DNA of 64,000 bases from Capillidium heterosporum. Lineage: Eukaryota > Entomophthoromycota > Entomophthoromycetes > Entomophthorales > Capillidiaceae. Below the pieces are notes generated by a model. That model ran no database searches. It saw only the letters and a list, made by a program, of their open reading frames with translations, and was not told where the DNA came from. The stretch spans positions 682,001 through 746,000 of the forward strand of contig WBMQ01000011.1 in assembly GCA_016630905.1 (NCBI GenBank), in the 5' to 3' direction. Of this stretch, positions 1 through 11,319 are shown piece by piece. The number at the start of each line of letters is the position of its first letter. Position 1 is the stretch's first letter. The position numbers and the translations under genes are program-made.

Positions 1-941
1 GGATATATACTGTTGAGATTACAGCAATTCTTGGATATATCTACATCAAACATCGATAGAAATCTTTCTTGGCCATACTTACCAGCATATTTAACAAAAT
101 AAATCAAATCACGCTTACAGGCATCTAACATATAAACTTCTATAAGAAACATTTCTAAATTTGGCTATTCATATACTACAAATACTACCTTATAGGCCTT
201 GAACGTATAGATACCTTTTATAATTTCAATTTATCCCTTGTTAGAAACTTCTTAACTATATGCTTCTCTTTAAAATCCTAGTACCTTGACTAATATGTTG
301 CGGAAATTGCCTTGCATACCAGCTTGCTATGTAGTAGCCTTTTATGTAGCATGTTTCAAAGTATTTAGCCACGGAGTCTGCAGGGTAATGAAGGTGCCCA
401 TCTATAGCTTTAAAATACGGCGAATTCAGCGTAACCTACCTCCCTAAATTTAAGTAATCCTTCTGATAGATAGATACACCCACCTCTTTAGAATTGTATT
501 TACACATCCGCACCATAAGGAATTTACATGGAATATTCCGTTCCGAAACTATAACTTAAAAATAGCTTTTCAATTGATAAAGGCATACAGTTAAATGGAA
601 CGGAGAATAGCGCTTGACTAACCGTTACTAAAGCCTGCTTAAATATGTTATTGCTACTTCATGCAAGCCACCAAGGTTTATCGATCTATTGCATACAGAG
701 AGAAGGTGGTGCAAAGACAAAGGCACGAAAAAACTTCAGGGGCCTAGACCCACCACCAAACTTGCCAGGATTATCTGTGCTGTGGAAATTTCAATCCCGA
801 TTCAAAATTCAAAGAACCTTCCCAAAAAGTGAATTGAAGCTGCAAACTTTGTTTACCTTTTAAACCCAAACCCAAGCTTGTGGTGGTGCACTATTTAAAG
901 AGGTCTACTTCACAACTGCAATTGGCACATTCGATATTTAA
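1..941. other. 5' flank of first regulator gene, no gene seen
   Basis: I see no convincing coding sequence here. A 72-codon open frame at 645-863 starts with ATG but has no family resemblance. An AT-rich CTATTTAAAG near 889-898 lies about 45 bases before the start codon of the regulator gene and could be its TATA-like element. Confidence 0.5.
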
Positions 942-2642
942 ATGGACAACCAAGAGTACTCGACTTTAGCTTGCAAGCGGTGTCGGAAGAACAAGAAGCG
1001 ATGCACCAAAGAGATTCCGAGGTGCAATAGGTGTATTGCCAATGATGAGGAGTGCCAGTATCAAGATAAACTCGCGCCCAAGAAGTGGTCATTTCAAGTT
1101 TACGAATTTAAGAATCAGATGATCAAGAGATCGAGGTAATTTCTTCAAAAAGTTTTAACAATTTCATGTTATTTTGCTATCCATTCTGACTAAGTTTTAT
1201 TTTTCAATAGCCTGCCCATTTCCGAAGCTTTCGACTTTTATTCCAGCACCATAAGCGCACTTAAAAGCAGCGACACCTTACACCTACTGATTGGGTTGGC
1301 CAACCTATCCATAACAACTGAGCAGGCTCGGGAGAAAGAGCGTATAAAGACAATGATGGGTATCGATATCTTTATGAACCAACCAGCACCAAAGAAAATA
1401 CTGATGACGACCCCCGTGTTCAAAGACTATCAACTCTTTTTCAAAAAATATCACAAGCTCGCCATGGTAGCCTATTTCGAAACTATTAATGTATATATAC
1501 CGCTATTCACCTCCGCCTCCTACCTATCGAAACCCCGCTCCATGCTACTGAACCTGGCTATATTTTTGACGGGGGTGCGAAGCGTAGTTTTCAGCAAAGA
1601 TAGTTTACCGTACATATCCATCATCGCCAACGATATCGTGGACCTTTTCTACATGTCAATACGAAGCCCCAACTTGGACACCCTCCAATCGATGTACATA
1701 ATTGTATTCTTCTTATATACGATCCCTGAGCTCAAGAATATCATAAAGATATGCCGGTTCTTGATGTTACCAATGTCCTACTCCTTAGGCCTGCATCTCC
1801 AAGCTCCAAAAGATAGATTTAGTTACTTTGAACTTATAGAGCGTAAATTCTTCTATACCATGCTGACGTTTTACACCCAATCCATCTCGTCCATCAACAA
1901 AACCTCCTCTCACCTAATTATCAACTCAAGCTACTCAGTATTCAACGAGAACATCGACAGTATATGCAACAGCAATCTGGAAGGCAGCTTGAGCCCAACA
2001 GAACTGTGTATCTTTATGAAGGTGAGGTCGTTCAAGTACTACTCTATCGTGCTGAAGGACGTGGCTGACATCCGACACTTAGTACAGACCCAAAGTAAAA
2101 CTGTTTTGGAGCTACGTGTCCTAGTAAGGAAACTTATCCAGAAGTTGGACTTTCTGTGTCGCAAGGATATCCAGGATTTCAACCGCAAAAAAGATATGCT
2201 CAACCTGACTAACGAAGAGAATATGCTGTGGATCCTCAGTACCGACAGCTCCCTCATGTACTGCTTCTACATCCGGTTTCTCATATTGCAGATTATCAGC
2301 CAACTTTCCGACCTTCCACCCGACGCCTTGCCACGGCAACGTATGCAGAGTGACGACGACATCCAGAAGGAGTACATCCCAATAATGATTCGAACTGCCT
2401 CCTATATCATTTACCTTTGTGCCAAATCCTTCCCGCCACCCAACATGCCCGAGCACTTGTACTTTTTTACAGCGGCTCAAATATTTATCAACCGGTATGC
2501 CTCCAAGGACCCGTATAAAAAGGGATTGGAGGCCATCATCGCCATCAAGGATGAGCATATGCAAAGGTTTTTTGCCTATCCACTGCTCGCCCCCTATGCT
2601 AAGCTCCATCTCAAGATTCAGGAATCCTTTATAACACCTTAG
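942..2642 (+). CDS. Zn(II)2Cys6 fungal transcription factor, copy 1
   Basis: Predicted sequence-specific nuclear transcription regulator of 541 aa. Two exons, 942-1135 and 1211-2642, flank a 75-bp intron with GTAATT donor and CAATAG acceptor. The N-terminus holds a binuclear zinc cluster with cysteines at residues 11, 14, 21, 28, 31 and 38 (spacing C-2-C-6-C-6-C-2-C-6-C) and basic residues between C14 and C21, the Gal4-type DNA-contact segment. The remaining ~480 residues are helical and fit the variable middle-homology region of fungal regulators, with a conserved PPPNMPEHLYFFTAAQIFINR-like block near the C-terminus shared with the gene at 6903-8629. The start ATG is the first in frame and sits ten residues before the first cysteine, as in the paralog. 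Target genes and ligand cannot be told from sequence. Confidence 0.92.
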
Positions 2643-3239
2643 TTGTAGTACCACTGCTACTTATGAATGAACGCTCCTAGTATGGCTAGATTTTATTACT
2701 CTTTTTGCTAAATACACAGGTGTATTAGCAAGATGTCTGACCTGCTTACAATGAGGTAGCTTTTCCGGATTTTAGCTTCTATATTTGTTTTTGGGGAGAA
2801 CATATATATTGTTTGAGCTCTATCTATTACATAGAGCGTTGTTTTAGGCTCCATACATGTGCTTTCCTACCTTCTTGGTATATCAGCTATCCTATTTCTT
2901 CTTGCTCCTAGGACATCTATCATTTTCACATCTTGGAATACTCCATTACTCGGATGTTTGATCCATCAGGTAACTTTATTTTTAACAGCCTACTCAATAT
3001 CAATACCTAGAGCCAATACTTGATACTAATTCTTACTCTGAAAGCATCGTTCTACCCTACATGAATCATTTGAGTTAATAATAGTTTGGCTATCAAACTT
3101 AATAAAATTTATCCGGTAGACCTGTTCCTTTGTAAACTAAAAATTTGTACTTTTAAATTAATATAGATATATAGTATAATATACGCTCACAAAAGTATGA
3201 GATAGATTAAATATAACAAAATCCAAATAAAGCTTATTT
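2643..3239. other. Intergenic, 3' flank of regulator copy 1
   Basis: AT-rich sequence after the regulator stop codon. No open frame, repeat or RNA gene recognised. Confidence 0.5.
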
Positions 3240-4250
3240 ATATTCCAAGACGATCAAGAAGGTATCTTTATTCAAGCTCATATAATCTTTGCATAGCAAA
3301 CTCATGAGCTCGCCAGCAAATGTGGCCACCTTCATCTCATCTTTGAAAGCAAGCGCTTTCTTTATCATACTTGTGATGTTGTAATATATAGTACAAAGCA
3401 CAATACCCTTCACGTTGAAGTCGGGATGGAGTTGTTTCTTCTAGAACAGGAGCTTGGAGCTGTTACTCATCTCACTCAAGGATTCACTGATTTCAGCCAT
3501 ACTTCTCCAGTAGGTAGGTAGATATAAATTGGTAAATGAGTCATGGAAGTAGCTCGCTTTACTGAAGAAATACTGCAACTTGTTTCTGGTATACCTATTC
3601 TCATCGATAGCTACTAATATATTGAATATGAGAAACCCACTCAATTTAATTCACTTGCTCTCAAGTTCACTAACTTATCTAACTCCACCTTGACTAGATC
3701 TCATCAAATTTTTTTTGCGATCACACAGGAGCTTTAGGGCGTGAGAGAATTGGAGAGATATGGTTTTGGATAACTAACACAACGTAAAGGAGATATCCAA
3801 GTCGACTGAGTTCTTGATAATAATCCTATTTTAAAAGAAGCTTCTGTTGTAATAGATGTTAACGAGGGACTTGAAATCAGGGACAAAGGCGGATAGGAAG
3901 TTATAGGAGATAGTTGGATCGTCCAGGCACTTGAAGACTTTGTTGAAGTTGTTTCTGGATAAGCAATTGAGATAAACATTGTAGATAGTTTCTTTTTTAC
4001 TCAAATCGATCTTTGAAATATACTCTTTAGCAGCTGAATAGTGCTATAGCTGTGGCTATACCTGTAGTTGGTCATGATAAACTTTGACTTATCGGCTTGA
4101 AATATTTCCTAGAGGAGATCTAAATTTTGAGGTTAAAGGTATGATTAAATCTGACATCAAGCTCCTGCAGTATCGAAGGCATGAACAGGTTACTTTGTCG
4201 CTAGTAGCTGGACTTGAGGCTATAGTCTTACATTGACTTCGCCTCTATAG
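3240..4250 (-). pseudogene. Decayed protein-coding gene, family not recognised
   Basis: One minus-strand frame stays protein-like from about 4060 down to about 3240, with helical, Leu/Lys-rich segments such as KETIYNVYLNCLSRNN and IKKALAFKDEMKVATFAGEL. It is broken by several in-frame stops (TAA, TAG and TGA) without obvious frame loss over roughly 800 bases, and it ends in a plausible stop just before an AT-rich tail. The part upstream of about 4060 is less clear, although LFMPSILQELDVRFNH-like sequence suggests the gene continued. The helical segments resemble pentatricopeptide or other alpha-solenoid proteins, but I cannot assign a family. It does not match the zinc-cluster genes on either side. 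Confidence 0.55.
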
Positions 4251-6902
4251 GATGGTAAGAATATTTTATAGTATAGAAAAGTTGATAATATCGATGTATG
4301 AAAAAGTGCCTGTAATATCATTTTTGCTGATTGGTACTGCACTTTCAATTATTGGAGTCATAGCTTGGAATTTGTATATTTTGATAGATACTCGATTTGT
4401 ATATGTAAATATTTCTCAGCTTTAAGCGAATTTTAATCGATCCCTACAGTACAGCTTGAGCTCCGACTATACCTATTTCTTTACTCATCCAAGTTATCAA
4501 ATAATGTATGCACTCAATAATAGCTTCAATGGTCAATTGTGTGGAGGTCCTACTAAGAATTCACAGTTACAATATAATACAAGGATGTAGCTTCTTGGAA
4601 CCCTCTAATTAAAGTAAAGTTATTGGTAGCTACCTAATCTTTTCTAGAAATTGTGATGAAAGGTGGCCTCCTATATTAGTAAGAATTAACTTGGCACAGC
4701 TTACTCATAGACCCCTTGAAAGTAAATCTACTATCATAAAGAACTTGGAAAATATATCATATCAAAAAAGATCTTGAAAAATAATCATATTTTCGTTGGA
4801 TACGTGGATACATTTCTTTTCTCTTTTATATATCCAAATAAGGCTATTAGAATCCCTTGTCTAACTGTAAAAGTATGTTCATGTTTTGGGAATGTCACCA
4901 TAATTATATATCTATCTATAGACCACAGTACTATTTCCAAAATGTGAGTTAGCTTTCAAAACTCTGTTACATTTGAGTAGATCTACTTTTATTCTCTGAC
5001 AAGCACTAGCTACTTTCGATATCATCTACATCAAAGCTACATAGCTTTTAACCAAGAGCTATTCGCTCAGATTATTTGTTTATTGAAAGAGTTCAAACCA
5101 CTAAAATAAAATTTGGGAAAACTGTATAATATATAATCAGGATATTAAGCCAATATCATTTTGAAAATATAGCCGTATATTTTGCAGCAAGATTTACTGA
5201 TGAAACTTCATAGCTCTACAGCTCAAGGATCAATATGTAAGATAACTCTACGCTGCCTGGGTCTGAACTATATATTGTAATAAAATATGAGCTTGGGGAA
5301 TCAGGTGAAAACATTATAATAAGCTTTTAGAACAATAGCCCGTCTAAAGGAAGCAAAGGACTGTATATGAGGTTTTGATAAATTCATATATTGGTACAGA
5401 ATCCATTAAAAATAACCAATTCTTCAAGGTTAAATTAAAGCTCAAATTTATATCAAGTTTTGGCTTTATAAACACATTCATACGTATTCGATATAGCAAC
5501 GCTAATAAAATTTAAGGTAAGCATAAACCCATATGCGTATATCTAGATATACTGGGATTAAAATGTAGACTTTACGTTCACAATAAACATATTCGCATCC
5601 TCTTCTACGAAACTCTAACATACAAGGATTCTACAACTGATGTATAGCATTGGATTTTAAGCACTTTACAAGTATAAAAGAATATTAGGAATATAACTAA
5701 TTAAAACATATATAAATAAAGAAAAATATTATTAGATGCTTAACTATAAAAAACCTTTCTATTACTGGTATTTATTAGAGGACCTGTCAGCAACTTTAAT
5801 TTTATCTAGAAGTGATCCAAACTTTCAATATCTCTTACCAACCTTTTGGAAAAACCATCACAAACTATCAACCTTTGAAGGCTTTTCGAATTTATTGGAT
5901 CCTATTTCTTTCTCTACGGCCTCTCCACATAACAGTACGTTCTTACTTTTTTGATAGTAGTATTTCGAAATAAGTCGCAAATTTCCTTGCTGAGTTAGTC
6001 AAACTTTGGTTCTAAGCTAAAGTGGACTTACTTTCGGTACATCCTATTTCTTGAAGATACCCTTCAAAGCCTGAGTATTTAACTTAGATACTTGAATTAA
6101 ACTTTTAACTTTGTCGGCTTTCAAGTTTCCCAGTAACTTTAAACTACACTTGACTACTATCATAACCAAGTCCGATCCAAACTTGGAAATACCTAGGGAT
6201 TTGGTCGAAATATTAGGAGGTAAGATGTTGCTGCTGATGACTCTTGCCAAGTATAGAGGCACTAAAAATAAATAAGTGAAAATTTTTATTATATTAATAA
6301 TCGCTTTTCAAAGCTTATAATTGCCTTCCTATTTATATTATTTGATATTTAAGATGATATATTGGATACATATTACAATTCCCCAACTAATATTTGAAAA
6401 CTGAAATTTGTGATTCCCAATTGATCTTTGGAATACAAAGACACTTTTACCAATTTAATTGAAGTGGATTTCGAATATCCTAAGAAAACACCCTTCCAAA
6501 ACACATTTTAGAAGCTATCATATATTGAGTAGTTAAATAATTTGGATTTTCTATTATTTATAGTTCATTGATATCTGAAGTTCAAAGGTATACATCTTCA
6601 ACTTATTGTTAAAATGAACTTCTTTCATATCACCAATCTTAAGGCATCTTTTACAAAGCAATATTAAGATAAAATGCTTAAAGTTCAATGAATATATATA
6701 AAATAAATGGTTTTTGTAATACTATGATGGTGGAATTAACAATAAAAAACAAAGGCTGTAAAAACTTATACTTATTAGTCATAGTTACAAGAATAGGATC
6801 CGAAAGCAGTTGAATAATAAGCCAAGAGTCATAAGCTGCACTATAACCACCTGATATTTAACTAATGGATAACTTTATTAAACTAAAAATATCTAAAACA
6901 AT
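4251..6902. other. Gene-poor AT-rich spacer
   Basis: About 2.6 kb without an intact gene. Open frames of 72 codons at 5736-5954 (+) and 6044-6262 (-) show no signal peptide, domain or splice context. They may be decayed coding sequence, but I see nothing that supports a call. Confidence 0.45.
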
Positions 6903-8629
6903 TTATGAAACGAGAAATGCTTCTTGAATTTGACTATGTGTGTTGGCGACGGGAGTAAGCATTGGGTATTTCAAAAACTCCTCGAAATGTCTATTTTTCA
7001 ACTCTTTCAAATATTCAAACTCAGAGTTTTCGTAGTTCTTGGGGATACACCTATTAATGAAGATCTGAGCGGCAGTGAAGAAGTAGAGATGGTCGGGCAT
7101 GTTGGGTGGGGGGCAAGAAGTTGTACACAGCTTTACAATCTGCATAGCCGTCCGCATCATGATGGGGAAGTAAGGGGAGGTGATGTGGTCCTGGTGTTCA
7201 ACGAATTTCCTGGGCATGACCTCGGGGGATAGCCCCGAAATGTGGGTCATTATTTGCAGGATGTGAAACCGGAGATAGAAGTAGTACATCATGGAGTAGT
7301 CCATATTGTACCTCCAAGTCTGTGCCTCTTGTGGGCTGAGGGCGAATTTTAGTTGGTGGAAGCAGGCGTAGGATTTGGACAGGTCCAATTTGCAGAACTT
7401 GTCCAACTTGATGACAAAGTTGTTGGCTAGGAGTTGGACTTCACTTACTTTCATCTTGCGAGCTCGGATCATGAATCGGATGTGATCAATGTCCTGGATT
7501 AAGATGTCGAAAAAAGTGTAGGATCGAACTTTTAGGTACAGGCATAGGTCCATAGGTTCGGTAATACATTTCTCCTGATGTAACTCATCCAAGAATGCGA
7601 TATCTTGGCTACTATTCTCTATGAAGCTAGAAGGAAGGCTTATATGGAAAGCTCGGTTGGAGAGTAAAGCGATAGTTTGGAAAAATTTGACAAACAGGAT
7701 GTAGAAGTAGGTGCGTTCCATTGTCTCAAAGTAGGTGAACTTATGTTTTGGAGGAGGATTGTTTAGACCGAGGGAATGGACCATATGAAGGAGTGCAAAC
7801 CGACATACTTTGACCAGCTTCTTAAGTTCAGGGATACTGTAGAGGCAGAAACTTATTAGATACATGGCCTGTACTGCATCTAAGCTAGGTCTGTGGAGTG
7901 CCTTATGGGTAAGTTGGATTATTTCTCGAGAAATGATTGGAAGATATACTAGCTTTTCTTTTGGAAAATCCATGCTCCTTAATCCGGCAGCCAAGATCAC
8001 CAGATTCAACAGTTTGGAGCGGGGCTTCGAATAGAATGATTTCAAGGTAAACAAAGGGATATAGTTGTTAAATGAATTGAAATAAACAGAAACGGCAGCA
8101 GGGTAATACTCCTCTATAAAGCTTTGATACTCGATTAAGTGCTCGGTACAAGAGTCTTTTGATGTTCGGTTGCCCTTCTTTGCCAGTTGTGTCATATTTG
8201 TATCGAAGTTGATCAAGGAGACGATGTGTTTTCGATCACTATGATGGTCAGTAATAATCATTAGGTTGGCTAGCCCTAGCAGTAAACGCAAAGTATCGCT
8301 CGATAAGAGTGGTACTTTGGCTTGAGAATAAAACATATAAGCTTCCGACGTGATTTTTCTACATAGAACGATAAACAGACAAATTAGAAAAATATAAACA
8401 TAGATACATTAAGAATAAACTATAATAATAATTACCTAGGTAAGCTTGGGATATCTTGAATAAGCTCTTTGCTGAAAACCGCATTTCTTTTAGAACATGA
8501 AGAACCTAAGTAGCTGCAACTGACATCGTTTATTTCACATCGCTTGCATTGAGGCATCTCTTTCGTACAGCGTCTTTTGTGAGCTCTGCATCGGTCACAG
8601 GCGAAGTTTGAAACTTTTATTCTGTCCAT
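6903..8629 (-). CDS. Zn(II)2Cys6 fungal transcription factor, copy 2
   Basis: Predicted nuclear transcription regulator of 549 aa, paralog of the gene at 942-2642. Exons are 8629-8436 and 8358-6903 with a 77-bp intron (GTAAT donor, ATGTAG acceptor). Both paralogs splice after exactly 194 coding bases, in the same codon phase, which supports both models. Zinc-cluster cysteines are at residues 11, 14, 21, 28, 31 and 38, identical to copy 1. After the intron, a SEA(F/Y)xFYS...SSDTLxLLxGLANL block aligns without gaps to copy 1, as does the C-terminal PPPNMPDHLYFFTAAQ block. Identity across that C-terminal block is roughly half or more. The gene points toward copy 1 across 4.3 kb. A TATAAATA element lies about 120 bases upstream of the start. 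Confidence 0.92.
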
Positions 8630-8749
8630 ATGTTGATTTAAATCTGATGCTTCAATGGGTAGTGCTTAGTTCGGAAGTAAATAAAGTTGTTGATAACTGA
8701 TAAGGTAAAGTTGAGGAAGCTTCCAGTTTGACTCTGATTAATCTCGGCT

Positions 8750-8757
8750 ATTTATAT
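8750..8757 (-). promoter_or_regulatory. TATA box of regulator copy 2
   Basis: TATAAATA read on the minus strand, about 120 bases before the ATG at 8629. The same octamer precedes several other genes in this window. Confidence 0.55.
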
Positions 8758-8764
8758 TGGGGTT

Positions 8765-9199
8765 GGAATGTAATTCTAATGTAGCTTATTCTACTTGATA
8801 TTACGTGATACACCAAGGAGTTCTTCAACCTGAACTTCATCGGCTGAGGCGGGATAAGCGTAAGGATTCAAACAAAGAAATCTCAAAAAGTTAATCCATC
8901 TATTAATTAGAAATCCAAACCATGACCCAATTAGGAAAAATCCTGATCTTTACTATATTAGGAAAGAGGTACCCCCGCGGGCGGAAATTAATCTTTTGTG
9001 AAATTACCATAGTAAGGTGGGATTTGACACAAAAATGAATTTCAATTGACTTAAAAGCACATTAATATATTGAAGGCTATACTATCTGCCTAGCAACCGT
9101 CGGCAATCCACACCAATTATACAAATAAACTTTATCTCTAAACAGATAGTCAATTGCTTATGCTTCAAAAATAGAATCAAATATATGCTTGTACAAGTG
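8765..9199. other. Upstream spacer of regulator copy 2
   Basis: No gene recognised. A short GC-rich patch (CCCCCGCGGGCGG) at 8972-8984 stands out from AT-rich surroundings. Confidence 0.4.
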
Positions 9200-10760
9200 T
9201 GTTAGGTAGCCTTTCCCTTATTGAGGCTCAGCTCATTCATATATTGCAAAAGTTTATGAAAGGTATTGGGCCTATTTTTCAATTCTAGTTTATTGGTATT
9301 TTATAAATTGTCCCGTTCGGATATAAAGTTGTTGTTTGCTCCCTGAGCTCTATGGGAAATGTTTGAAACTGATGCCTCCATTTCGCCAAGAGTTTGGAAG
9401 GGTGAAACAGGCATCGGACTGAAACAAGTTTAATTTCAACTGACATGCATATATATTTTAAGATAATGAGATTGTGCTCTTTATAAGCCCGCAGTAGGAT
9501 GAACGACTTAAGAACTGCTTCTAGAAGGATATGTACAGTGCCTTGTTAAGATATTAGATATTGTAAATTTGGCCATCATCCTTTTGAGTAGTTGAAGTTT
9601 TTGGAATCTTTTATTATGCAATTTCAGTTCAAACTCCAGCTTTCACTCATCTGAGAATTATAACTTTATTATAAGCTCTGTGAACATTGTGGCACTGATG
9701 TTAGGAAATAGTTTTGAGTTACTACAACCAAAAAGCGTAGTAATAATGAAAATATAAAAGTATTACTGGATGTAGAAAAGAATTTTGCATTCAGCAGTAT
9801 CTTTAGTTTAGTTTTTATTATATGTTTTGACTATGAGTATGCAAACAAAAAACATTTCAATCTATCAAAAAGAACGGTATCCCTAGATCCCCATGGAATT
9901 TTTGAAGGATCCATAAATATTCCTACAATTTATAAGGTTCAAACTCTTAATTGCCCAATAATTTTATAAGTATTAGCACTTTTCACTGTGTCGTATAGGG
10001 AGAAATGTTAGAACTTGAACAATCCCATATCGCATCTTTTTCCTTATAAAGTAATCTTTCTAGTATTTTTCTAAGCTAATTGTTCAAATGGAAGTTATAA
10101 GTTTAAAGTCTCTGAAATTGTTGATCTTCGAAGGCACATCCCCATATTAGAAACAAACCACATTTGCCAAGCTGAATAGCGCCAGTTTTGAAGTAAAGCC
10201 AGCTCTTGCAGTCCATCACTCGATACCCTTCATTAATTAACCCTTTAATTTCCACATTTTAGTTAAAATACATAATGGTTGAATAGGTCTGCATTTTTGA
10301 AGATATAGGGCGAGTTGATAAGCTTTGATAGCGGTCTAAGCTTCAAGCTTGATCTTGTTAGAATTGCCTGTGTAGCTCCGAAGAACTTAGTGATACTCAC
10401 TTTTCTAATTTAGGCTCAAAATTTTGAAGACTTTGAGTCGCCTCAATTTGGCCAACGCCGTGATAGAAACTTATTAGAATAGCTGAAGCTTTGTCTAAAT
10501 TAAAGCAGATACTTTCTCCGATCGGTTTCAATTTAAAATATAGGTTATATTTTATCCATATTAAGCTGCAAATAATTCTGGGGCGAAGCTGATAGTACAA
10601 TTTATTTTTCTACTAAACAGAAGCACGAGTTTGAAAGCCCAATTATCAAGAAATGTATAGAGGTTTTGAAGCAAAAGGCAGATGAACACTGAAAGAAAAG
10701 TCGAAAGTAGTGCAAATAGGCCATAATCTATAGTTATCTGTATCATCAAAACATATCTAT
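9200..10760 (-). pseudogene. Decayed protein-coding gene, unidentified
   Basis: Minus-strand translation gives long protein-like runs separated by stops and at least one frame change. One segment near 10749-10600 is hydrophobic (GLFALLSTFLSVFICLLLQN-type, likely one membrane helix). Another near 10250-10085 reads as a good globular segment (NEGYRVMDCKSWLYFKTGAI...). Further protein-like runs extend to about 9300. Frames and stops are inconsistent with an active spliced gene. The family is not recognised, and the two ends may belong to different relics. Confidence 0.35.
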
Positions 10761-11319
10761 AGTGATGTTTTGAACTTTATTACTAAATGATGTAGCTGCA
10801 CTCTAAATTATACTGCAACTATTTGTACGGCTAGTTTAGTAGTTTTATAACTGGGATTAGGTGATATAGTCAAATCAATTTGCAAGCTCCACTTTATTTA
10901 AGAGAACTATTGATTTACTTGAGACTTTCTATTTGTAAATGCTTGCAAATGTCAGAATCTGTAGCTTTATTATAATAGGATGCAAAAATTTTTAAAGAAT
11001 TGATGCCTTACAAAATCCTAAATTTGAAACTATGATGTAGTCTAAAAATATCAATCCACTGACTCTTCTAGGTTTCTTACAGATTGAATCAACTTTTACA
11101 ACTCCAAAACGTGCTAGAGATTGACAACTTTGAATAGGGCGCCTATATTAAGCACTTTGTTCAGCTTAGAAACAACAGTTTATACTTTAATTAAAAAATA
11201 TTCAGCAAAATCAGTACAAGTAGTTAAGCATGAGAAACTAGGTAAATTATATATTGCTAATAGTTTTAATGTATTTTTCAAGTTGTAAATGAGGGTAAGT
11301 GTAAAGTTGAGCAACTAGA

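Noticed and set aside
645-863. 72-codon plus-strand frame upstream of the first regulator
   Set aside because: No domain, no Kozak-like or TATA context, and composition like non-coding sequence.
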